Positions 1 to 5,419 of a stretch of 7,623 bases of DNA are shown piece by piece. Position 1 is the first letter of the stretch. Each line of letters opens with the position of its first letter. The stretch spans positions 1 through 7,623 of the forward strand of contig JAEWGQ010000177.1 of assembly GCA_023388235.1 (NCBI GenBank), given 5' to 3'. The translations under genes were made by a program, and so were the position numbers. Source of the DNA: Actinomycetes bacterium (lineage in GTDB: Bacteria > Actinomycetota > Actinomycetes > Actinomycetales > Cellulomonadaceae). Under the pieces are notes generated by a model, which worked only from the letters and a program-made list of their open reading frames with translations, was not told the DNA's origin and searched no databases.

Positions 1-221
1 GCGGCCCAGGCCTCGGCGGGGACGCCCTCGCCGGGCTCGCCCAGCCACAGGACACGGTCGACCCCGGATACGGCGACCGCGTCGGCCACCGCCCGGGTCC
101 CGGCCACCACGGCCGTCACCACGGCGCCCTGCGGCGCGGCTGCGCGGGCCACCGCGACAGGGCCCGCGACCGCCGCGTCGCCGTCCACCAGCACGAGGAC
201 GTGCTGCGTGCTCTCGTTCAT
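1..221 (-). CDS. etfA: Electron transfer flavoprotein alpha subunit, FixB type (N-terminal part only)
   Basis: Only the first 73 codons are in the window; the gene runs off the left edge. The visible protein begins MNESTQHVLVLVDGD and continues with alternating short beta strands and Ala/Val-rich helices (VVTAVVAGT, then VDRVLWLGEPGEG). This matches the N-terminal Rossmann-like domain of EtfA/FixB, which packs on EtfB. The FAD-binding C-terminal domain lies outside, so FAD motifs cannot be checked. The ATG follows a GAAGGAG ribosome binding site (230-236) by 8 bases. It lies 32 bases downstream of the EtfB stop, so the two are almost certainly cotranscribed and form one heterodimer. In this family the dimer shuttles electrons to or from an acyl-CoA dehydrogenase. 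The assignment rests largely on position after a clear FixA-type gene plus the fold pattern, because so little protein is visible. Confidence 0.85.
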   Translation of the reverse strand, partial: MNESTQHVLVLVDGDAAVAGPVAVARAAAPQGAVVTAVVAGTRAVADAVAVSGVDRVLWLGEPGEGVPAEAWA

Positions 222-253
222 CGTCTCTGCTCCTTCTCGCGGCGCGGCCGCGG

Positions 254-1030
254 TCACAGGGCGCCGGCGGCGCGCAGCGCGTCGACCAGCTCGGCGGCCG
301 CGGCGGCCGGGTCGGCGGTGGTGATGACGTGCCGGCCGCGGGCGCTGGGCGCGGGCCGGGAGGTGCCCGTGACCTCGGCGACGGCGACCGGCGCCGGCAC
401 GTCGAGGTCCGCGAGCGCGAGCACGTCGGTGGGCTTCTTCGCGGCGCCGAGGATGTCCTTCATCCCCGGGACGCGCGGGACGACGGCGTCGGCGGCGACC
501 GCGAGCACGGCCGGGCCGGTGACGTCGAGCACCTGCACGCCGCGGTCGGTGGCGCGCTCGACGACGAGCCCGCCGTCGGTGGCCTGCACGTCGCCGACCC
601 CGCCGAGCGCGGGCCAGCCGAGGTACCCGGCGAGCGTCATCGGCACCTGGCGGTCGCCGTTGTCGACGGACTCGGGCCCGGTGACGACGACGTCCACGTC
701 GCCGACGGCCCGGACCGCGGCGGCGAGGACCGCGGCGGTGCGGGTGCTGCCCGCGCCGGCCAGGGCGTCGTCGGCCACGAGGACCAGGCGCTCCGGGCCG
801 CGGGACAGGGCGGCCTTGCGGGCCAGCGGGGTGTCGGACGCGGCGGGGCCGACGGACAGGGCGACGACCTCGCCGCCGGTGGCGTCGGCCAGGCGGCGCG
901 CGACCTCGAACGCGACGGGGTCGTGCTCGCTGACGGCGCTCTTGGACCGGCTCCAGTCGACGGTGCCGTCCGGGCGCACCTCGGCGTCCTGGGGGTTCGG
1001 CGCCCACTTGTAGGCGACGACGATCTTCAT
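254..1030 (-). CDS. etfB: Electron transfer flavoprotein beta subunit, FixA type
   Basis: The protein has 258 residues, close to E. coli FixA (256 from memory). It starts MKIVVAYKWAPNPQDAEV, the usual EtfB opening strand and nucleotide loop. Further marks are ARKAALSRGPERLVLV (about residues 70-85), the loop PESVDNGDRQVP (119-130), VERATDRG (157-164) and GMKDILGAAKKP (189-200). The last of these closely resembles the end of the FixA signature region (SMKAILGAAKKP in E. coli). The role is to hold AMP or a second flavin and pass electrons between the acyl-CoA dehydrogenase and the FixB FAD. The ATG is set by a GGAGGAG site (1037-1043) 6 bases upstream. The gene sits 46 bases after the acyl-CoA dehydrogenase stop and 32 bases before etfA, which gives the order dehydrogenase-etfB-etfA. 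Whether this pair bifurcates electrons cannot be decided without the alpha subunit. Confidence 0.95.
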   Translation of the reverse strand: MKIVVAYKWAPNPQDAEVRPDGTVDWSRSKSAVSEHDPVAFEVARRLADATGGEVVALSVGPAASDTPLARKAALSRGPERLVLVADDALAGAGSTRTAAVLAAAVRAVGDVDVVVTGPESVDNGDRQVPMTLAGYLGWPALGGVGDVQATDGGLVVERATDRGVQVLDVTGPAVLAVAADAVVPRVPGMKDILGAAKKPTDVLALADLDVPAPVAVAEVTGTSRPAPSARGRHVITTADPAAAAAELVDALRAAGAL

Positions 1031-1076
1031 GGGTTTCTCCTCCGGCGGGCGGTGGTCGGTGGGGTGCAGCGGGTGC

Positions 1077-2219
1077 TCAGCTGTGGTCCTTGACGATCTG
1101 CCGGCCGGCGATGTGGACCATGATCTCGTCGGTGCCGCCGCCGAACCGGTGGCCGCGGATGTCCCGCCAGAGCCGGGAGACGCGGGTGCCGACGGTCACG
1201 CCGACGCCGCCGAAGACCTGCATGGCCTCGTCCGCGACCTCGAACGCCGCCATCGCGCAGTAGCGCTTGCACATCGCGCCCTGGCTCTTGAGCGGCACGT
1301 CCTGGTCGAGCATCCAGGCGGTGCGCAGCACGAAGTTGCGCATGTTCTCGACCTTGATGGCCATGTCGGTGAGCTTCTGCTGGATCAGCTGGAACTGGCC
1401 GATGGGCTTGCCGAACTGCACGCGCTGGGCGGCGTAGGTCGCGGCGTCCTCGTAGGCGCACTCCGCCAGGCCCCAGCACTGCGAGGCGATGACGAGCCGC
1501 TCCATCTCGAAGTTGCGCATGAGCTGCTTGAAGCCGGCGCCCTTGACGCCGACCAGGCAGGACTCGGGCAGCGTGACGTCGTCGAGGAAGATCTCGCACG
1601 AGTCGGAGATGTGCCAGACGATCTTCTCGAGCCGGTTGGTCGTCAGGCCCGGGGCGTCCATCGGCACCAGGTACATCGAGATGGCCTCGCGCGGGTTGGC
1701 GACGGACGGGTCCTTCGCCATGAGCAGCAGGTACTTGGACTGCAGCGCGTTGGTGATGAGGGTCTTGGTGCCGTTGAACGTCACCATGCCGTCGTGGTGC
1801 ACGGCGGTCGCGGCCATCGCGGCGTTGTCGGAGCCGGCGCCGGGCTCGGTGAACCCGAGCGCGAACGGCACGTCGCCCGAGGCGAGCAGGCCGAGGATCT
1901 CCTGCTTCTGCTCCTCGGAGCCGAACTCCAGGATGTCCATCGCCTGCAGCAGCTCGAGGCCGTAGCCGTTGTTGAGGCCCTGCCGGGCCACGCGGGCGGC
2001 GAGCAGCACGAGCGTGGTGGCGTCGACGGGCGTGCCGCCGTACTCCTCGGGGAAGCCGAGGGACGCGAAGCCGGCCTCGTGCAGGGCCTTGCGGAACGCC
2101 GTGGGCGGCGTGTGCGTCGCGTCGAGCTCCGCGATGTACGACTCGGGGCACTCGCGCTCGAGCAGGTCGTCGAGGCTCGAGAGCAGGAGCTCCTGCTCGT
2201 CCGTCAGGCCGAAGTCCAT
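1077..2219 (-). CDS. Acyl-CoA dehydrogenase / enoyl-CoA reductase, CaiA-like
   Basis: This is a 380-residue FAD flavoenzyme of normal family length. It has the three acyl-CoA dehydrogenase domains: an N-terminal helical domain (1-115, with LGFPEEYGG at 54-62), a middle beta domain with GFTEPGAGSD (122-131) and NGTKTLITNA (149-158), and a C-terminal helical domain with QRVQFGKPIGQFQLIQ (265-280), MQVFGGVGV (333-341) and GGGTDEI (360-366). Close parallels to E. coli CaiA (remembered) include MDFxLxDEQEL at the start, DSCEIxxDDV near 206-215 and the QVQFG-type segment. A crotonobetainyl-CoA reductase-like or YdiO-like function on a short acyl-CoA is therefore likely, with FixAB as electron partner. 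The usual MCAD-type catalytic Glu is Gly361 here; Glu240 in FEMERLV probably replaces it. The ATG at 2219 is preferred over an in-frame upstream start at 2303 because AGGAGG (2230-2235) lies 10 bases before it and the protein then begins as its homologues do. Substrate and reaction direction are unknown. Confidence 0.93.
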   Translation of the reverse strand: MDFGLTDEQELLLSSLDDLLERECPESYIAELDATHTPPTAFRKALHEAGFASLGFPEEYGGTPVDATTLVLLAARVARQGLNNGYGLELLQAMDILEFGSEEQKQEILGLLASGDVPFALGFTEPGAGSDNAAMAATAVHHDGMVTFNGTKTLITNALQSKYLLLMAKDPSVANPREAISMYLVPMDAPGLTTNRLEKIVWHISDSCEIFLDDVTLPESCLVGVKGAGFKQLMRNFEMERLVIASQCWGLAECAYEDAATYAAQRVQFGKPIGQFQLIQQKLTDMAIKVENMRNFVLRTAWMLDQDVPLKSQGAMCKRYCAMAAFEVADEAMQVFGGVGVTVGTRVSRLWRDIRGHRFGGGTDEIMVHIAGRQIVKDHS

Positions 2220-2230
2220 GGTGCTGCACC
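2220..2230. promoter_or_regulatory. Palindrome GGTGCNGCACC, left copy (candidate operator or leader element)
   Basis: The plus strand reads ggtgctgcacc, an 11-base perfect dyad around one central base. It occupies the gap between the Shine-Dalgarno site and the ATG of the CaiA-like gene. An identical dyad (central base A instead of T) lies at 2378-2388 in the leader of the divergent CoA-transferase. The symmetry and the match are seen directly; regulator binding or an RNA-level role is inferred. Confidence 0.4.
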
Positions 2231-2235
2231 CTCCT
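2230..2235 (-). promoter_or_regulatory. Ribosome binding site of the CaiA-like gene
   Basis: On the minus strand this reads AGGAGG, 10 bases before the ATG at 2219. It decides the start against the in-frame upstream ATG at 2303, whose extra residues would be Pro/Gly-rich and unlike the family. The last base of the site overlaps the GGTGCNGCACC dyad that fills the space up to the start codon. Confidence 0.8.
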
Positions 2236-2330
2236 GGTGGTGGCGCCGGCGCGCGTCGTCGCGGCCGGGGCGGGCGGGGTGGTGGACCCCCGCGCTCCAC
2301 CATCGTGCGGCGGCCCCCGGCGCTCGTCCG

Positions 2331-2376
2331 GGGACGATGGTCCCAATTTCCGACTCATCGGGTCCGAAATAGTCGG
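2331..2376. promoter_or_regulatory. Divergent control region with nested dyads in an AT-richer block
   Basis: This is the least GC-rich stretch of the 191-base space between the two divergent operons and the natural place for their promoters. It contains GGGAC-N4-GTCCC (2331-2344), the imperfect dyad ATTTCCGAC-N7-GTCCGAAAT (2346-2354 with 2362-2370, 8 of 9 pairs), and the perfect pair CCGACT/AGTCGG (2350-2355 with 2371-2376). GGTCC-N-AA-N-T also recurs directly at 2339 and 2361, a 22-base step. No convincing -35/-10 pair could be picked on either strand. An operator for a dimeric repressor or activator is a reasonable inference, but no regulator gene is in the window. Confidence 0.45.
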
Positions 2377-2377
2377 C

Positions 2378-2388
2378 GGTGCAGCACC
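2378..2388. promoter_or_regulatory. Palindrome GGTGCNGCACC, right copy (candidate operator or leader element)
   Basis: The plus strand reads ggtgcagcacc, a perfect 11-base dyad around one central base. It ends 9 bases before the CoA-transferase Shine-Dalgarno site. It is the partner of the copy at 2220-2230, so each divergent transcript carries one copy close to its ribosome binding site. Function is inferred. Confidence 0.4.
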
Positions 2389-2397
2389 CTGCCGACG

Positions 2398-2403
2398 AAG
2401 GAG
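2398..2403 (+). promoter_or_regulatory. Ribosome binding site that fixes the GTG start of the CoA-transferase
   Basis: AAGGAG lies 7 bases before the GTG at 2411. The open frame extends upstream to an ATG at 2237, but that extension crosses the promoter dyads, reads as low-complexity Pro/Gly/Arg sequence and has no matching ribosome binding site. The GTG start is therefore preferred. Confidence 0.85.
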
Positions 2404-2410
2404 TCCGCTC

Positions 2411-3967
2411 GTGGCCCAGATCATCACCGCCGAGGAAGCCGCCGCCCTGATCCCGGACGGCGCCACGGTCGCCCTGTCCGGCTTCGGCCTGTCCTGCGTC
2501 AACGAGGAGACGATGGCCGCCGTCGAGCGCCGCTTCCTCGCCACCGGCGCACCGCACGACCTGCACGTCGTCCACGCCAGCGCCGTCGGCAACCGCCGCG
2601 ACAAGGGCATGAGCCACTGGGGCCACCGCGGCCTGGTGCGGCGGTGGATGGGCGGCATCGCGATCGCCTCCCCCGCGTTCGCGCAGCTCATCTCCGAGGA
2701 CGCCGTCGAGGCCTACAACCTCCCGCAGGGCGTCATCACCCAGCTGTACCGGGAGATCGCCGCGCACCGCCCCGGCGTGGTCACCAAGGTCGGCCTCGGC
2801 ACGTTCGTCGACCCCCGGGTCGAGGGCGCGCGGATGTCGCCGTGCACCACCGAGGACTACGTCCAGGTGGTCGAGCTCGCCGGCGAGGAGTGGCTGTTCT
2901 ACCCCTCGTTCCCGATCCAGGTCGGGCTCATCCGCGGCACCGTCGCGGACACCCACGGCAACCTCACGCTGAGCAAGGAGGGCCTCAAGATGGAGGTCCT
3001 GCCGATCGCCCAGGCCGTGCACAACTCCGGCGGCATCGTCATCGCGCAGGTCGAGTCCGTCGCCGAGGCCGGGTCGCTGGACCCGAACGACGTCAAGGTG
3101 CCCGGGCTGCTCGTCGACTACCTCGTGGTCTCCGAGCCGGAGAACCACTTCCAGACCGAGAACACGCACTACAACCCGTCGTTCTCCGGCCAGCTGCGCG
3201 TCCCGCTGTCGTCCGTCGCGTCCATCCCGCTCGGCGAGCGCAAGGTGATCGCCCGCCGCGCCGCCATGGAGCTGCGCCGCGGCGCCGTGCTGAACCTGGG
3301 CGTCGGCATCCCGTGCGACGTCGGCTCGGTCACCGCGGAGGAGGGCGTCAGCGACGTCATCCTCGGGACCACCGAGGCCGGCGCCGTGGGCGGCGTGCCC
3401 GCGGGGCTCAAGGACTTCGGGCACGCCTGGAACCCCGAGGCGCTGGTCGACCACCACGCGCAGTTCGACTTCTACGACGGCGGTGGGCTCGACGTCGCGG
3501 TGCTCGGTCTCGCGCAGACCGACGCGCACGGCAACGTCAACGTCTCCAAGTTCGGCAGCCGGGTCGCCGGCTGCGGCGGGTTCATCAACATCTCGCAGTC
3601 CGCGCGCACGCTCGTGTTCGCGGGGACGTTCACCGCCGGCGGGCTCGAGACCGAGGTCGTCGACGGCACCCTGCGGATCGTCACCGAGGGCCGCGCCCGC
3701 AAGTTCCTCGCGGACGTCGAGCAGATCACCTTCTCGGGCGAGGTCGCGACCCGCAGCGGCCAGCGCGTGCTGTACGTGACCGAGCGCGCCGTCCTGGAGC
3801 TCCGCGAGGGCCGGATGACGGTCACCGAGATCGCGCCCGGGATCGACCTGCAGCGCGACGTGCTGGACCTCATGGACTTCGTCCCCGACGTCGCCCCCGA
3901 CCTGCGGACCATGCCCGCCGGGCTGTTCTCCGAGAAGTGGGGCGGGCTCGCCGACCTCGTCGGCTGA
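2411..3967 (+). CDS. Acetate/propionate-type CoA-transferase (class I, fused alpha-beta, YdiF-like)
   Basis: The 518-residue protein fuses the alpha and beta halves of a class I CoA-transferase, as in E. coli YdiF and clostridial propionate CoA-transferase. The enzyme moves CoA from one acyl-CoA (typically acetyl-CoA) to another short carboxylate through a covalent glutamyl-CoA intermediate. Visible marks are YNLPQGVITQLYR and VGLGTFVDPR in the alpha half, AQAVHNSGGIVIAQVE before the junction, GVGIP (297-301) at the start of the beta half, and TTEAGAVGGVP. In the last of these Glu322 aligns with the catalytic glutamate (Glu324 in the Clostridium propionicum enzyme, from memory). QFDFYDGGGLDV and EIAPGIDLQRDVLDLMDF near the C-terminus are close to YdiF. 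The gene is divergent from the CaiA-like/FixAB operon and 67 bases upstream of the transporter. It probably supplies the acyl-CoA used by the CaiA-like enzyme and recycles CoA from its product. Acyl specificity cannot be read. Confidence 0.94.
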   Translation: MAQIITAEEAAALIPDGATVALSGFGLSCVNEETMAAVERRFLATGAPHDLHVVHASAVGNRRDKGMSHWGHRGLVRRWMGGIAIASPAFAQLISEDAVEAYNLPQGVITQLYREIAAHRPGVVTKVGLGTFVDPRVEGARMSPCTTEDYVQVVELAGEEWLFYPSFPIQVGLIRGTVADTHGNLTLSKEGLKMEVLPIAQAVHNSGGIVIAQVESVAEAGSLDPNDVKVPGLLVDYLVVSEPENHFQTENTHYNPSFSGQLRVPLSSVASIPLGERKVIARRAAMELRRGAVLNLGVGIPCDVGSVTAEEGVSDVILGTTEAGAVGGVPAGLKDFGHAWNPEALVDHHAQFDFYDGGGLDVAVLGLAQTDAHGNVNVSKFGSRVAGCGGFINISQSARTLVFAGTFTAGGLETEVVDGTLRIVTEGRARKFLADVEQITFSGEVATRSGQRVLYVTERAVLELREGRMTVTEIAPGIDLQRDVLDLMDFVPDVAPDLRTMPAGLFSEKWGGLADLVG

Positions 3968-4034
3968 CCGCCTCCCGCACCACCAGCACCACCTCTCCCG
4001 CGCCACCCACTCTCGCCGGAAAGGCACCACCACC
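3968..4034 (+). other. C-rich, G-poor spacer (candidate Rho-loading leader)
   Basis: This 67-base spacer between the CoA-transferase and the transporter counts 39 C, 13 A, 10 G and 5 T. That is a strong C-over-G bias for a genome whose genes use both freely. It has no clear hairpin, repeats CACCACC, and ends with a weak GGAAAGG ribosome binding site (4018-4024) 10 bases before the ATG. C-rich unstructured RNA is the usual character of Rho utilisation sites; that function here is an inference. Confidence 0.25.
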
Positions 4035-5312
4035 ATGACCTCGACGACGGCGTCGACCCCTCCGATCAACCGCTGGGCCGTGCTCTGGTCCTCGGTCGCC
4101 GTGCTCATGTGCACGGGTGCGATCTACGCGTTCTCCGTGCTCGCCGGGCCGCTCAGCGCGGCCCACGGCTGGACCATGCCGCAGGTGATGATGGCGTTCA
4201 CCATCAACGCCGCGGTCGGCCCGATCCCGATGATCATCGGCGGCATCCTCACCGACCGCGGGTGGACCCGGTGGCTGGTGCTGGTCGGCGGCCTCATGTT
4301 CGCCGGCGGCTTCGCGCTCACCGGCGCGGCCACCTCGCTGACCGCCCTGTACCTGTCCTACGGCGTGCTCGCCGGCCTGGGCCAGGGCCTGGCGTACTCC
4401 GGCTGCCTCGGCAACACGATGAAGCTGTTCCCGGACCGCCGCGGCATGGCCGCCGGCCTCATCACCGGCGGCATGGGCGCCGCGTCCGTCATCGCCGCGC
4501 CGGTCGCCAACGCGATCATCGCCGGCCCCGGCGTGCGCTCCGCGTTCGTGTGGATGGGCGCCGCGTACGCGGTCGTGGTCGTCGTGGCCTCGCTGTTCCT
4601 GCGCGCCGCGCCGGTCGGCTACACGCCCGCCGGGTGGACGCCGCCCGCGGGCCGGCCGGCCCTGGCCGTGACGTGGCGCCGCACGCTGGCGACCCCGGCG
4701 TTCTGGGCGATCTTCGTGATGATGGCGTTCGGCGCGTTCTCCGGCCTGATGATCGCGTCCAACGCGTCGCCGATCGGGCAGAACATGTTCGGCCTGACCG
4801 CCGCCACCGCCGCCGTGTTCGTCTCGGTGTACTCCGCGTGCAACGCCCTCGGCCGCGTCGTCTGGGGCGCCGTCTCCGACCGCCTCGGCTACACGACGGC
4901 GCTGACGATCATCTACGGCGTCGTCGCGCTCTGCCTGCTCGTGCTCGTCACCGTGTCCTCGACGGCCGGCTTCGCGGTCGGCATCATCGGGCTGGGCCTG
5001 TGCTTCGGCGGCGTGATGGGCGTGTTCCCGGCCCTCACGATGACGAACTTCGGGCCCCGCTACCAGGGCGTGAACTACGCGATGGTGTTCGTGGCGTACT
5101 CGGTGTCCGCGTTCTTCGCCCCGCGTCTGGCGTCCGGCATGGCCGCCGAGCGGGACGGGGACTTCACGGTCCCGTTCGTCATCGCGATCGTCCTCGCCCT
5201 GGTCGGCGTCGGGCTGGCGACCGCGTTCCGCGGGATCCAGCGCGCGCACCTCGCGAAGCTCACCGCCGCCCCGGCCACCACCCCGGCCCCGGCGCCGGCG
5301 GCCGCGCGCTGA
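4035..5312 (+). CDS. Major facilitator transporter of the oxalate/formate antiporter (OFA) family, probable carboxylate carrier
   Basis: The 425-residue protein is an inner membrane carrier with about 12 hydrophobic segments (roughly 16-38, 50-72, 79-100, 104-126, 138-162, 169-189, 222-242, 252-275, 288-308, 311-333, 345-366, 378-397). A polar loop (190-220) joins the two halves. MFS loop motifs appear as GILTDRGWTRW (70-80) and GAVSDRLGYTTAL (278-290). The start NRWAVLWSS-CTGAIYAFSV and the GLGLCFGGVMGVFPALT/GVNYAMVF segments (320-352) are typical of the OFA family, whose characterised members move oxalate/formate, lactate or pyruvate. The tail after 405 is Ala/Pro-rich and probably cytoplasmic and disordered. 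It follows the CoA-transferase by 67 bases on the same strand and probably imports the acid that the transferase activates, possibly in exchange for the product. Substrate and antiport versus symport are unproven. Confidence 0.9.
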   Translation: MTSTTASTPPINRWAVLWSSVAVLMCTGAIYAFSVLAGPLSAAHGWTMPQVMMAFTINAAVGPIPMIIGGILTDRGWTRWLVLVGGLMFAGGFALTGAATSLTALYLSYGVLAGLGQGLAYSGCLGNTMKLFPDRRGMAAGLITGGMGAASVIAAPVANAIIAGPGVRSAFVWMGAAYAVVVVVASLFLRAAPVGYTPAGWTPPAGRPALAVTWRRTLATPAFWAIFVMMAFGAFSGLMIASNASPIGQNMFGLTAATAAVFVSVYSACNALGRVVWGAVSDRLGYTTALTIIYGVVALCLLVLVTVSSTAGFAVGIIGLGLCFGGVMGVFPALTMTNFGPRYQGVNYAMVFVAYSVSAFFAPRLASGMAAERDGDFTVPFVIAIVLALVGVGLATAFRGIQRAHLAKLTAAPATTPAPAPAAAR

Positions 5313-5348
5313 GCGCACCGTCACACTGAGGCACCGACCCGCTGATCG

Positions 5349-5388
5349 CGGCCGGCCCGGCCCCCACCCCCGTGGGCCGGGCCGGCCG
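5349..5388 (+). terminator. Strong GC hairpin between the transporter and ligase genes
   Basis: A perfect 15-bp inverted repeat (5349-5363 with 5374-5388) consists only of G and C around a 10-base loop. An alternative register pairs CCCAC with GTGGG (5363-5367 with 5372-5376) and shortens the loop to 4 bases. No T tract follows (TCCCCCACGACA), as is common for actinobacterial hairpin terminators. It begins 36 bases after the transporter stop and ends 31 bases before the ligase ATG. It could end the CoA-transferase/transporter transcript, attenuate read-through into the ligase, or do both. Confidence 0.65.
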
Positions 5389-5408
5389 TCCCCCACGACA
5401 GAGCCGCC

Positions 5409-5414
5409 GGAGGG
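5409..5414 (+). promoter_or_regulatory. Ribosome binding site that fixes the ligase start
   Basis: GGAGGG lies 5 bases before the ATG at 5420. The frame is open from a GTG at 5372, but that start would sit inside the hairpin loop and add 16 Arg/Pro-rich residues, so the ATG at 5420 is preferred. Confidence 0.8.
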
Positions 5415-5419
5415 ATCCG

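Noticed and set aside
2237..2410. N-terminal extension of the CoA-transferase to an upstream ATG
   Set aside because: The extra residues do not resemble the family, run through the promoter dyads, and lack a ribosome binding site, whereas AAGGAG precedes the GTG at 2411.
1027..2691. Long minus-strand open frame overlapping the CaiA-like gene and the start of the CoA-transferase
   Set aside because: The translation is Arg/Pro/Ala-rich with no domain and crosses the divergent control region. It is an off-frame shadow of GC-rich coding sequence.
1969..4038. 689-residue plus-strand open frame across the divergent region and the CoA-transferase
   Set aside because: It has low-complexity Arg/Pro composition, overlaps two well-supported genes in the wrong frames, and has no ribosome binding site or motif.
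2204..4114. 636-residue minus-strand open frame antisense to the CoA-transferase
   Set aside because: It is an Asp/Gly/Val/Arg-rich antisense artefact of codons with G/C in the third position; the sense frame carries clear catalytic motifs.
3870..5396. Minus-strand open frame antisense to the transporter
   Set aside because: It is Gly/Arg/His-rich without any recognisable fold, while the sense strand encodes a clean 12-segment membrane protein.
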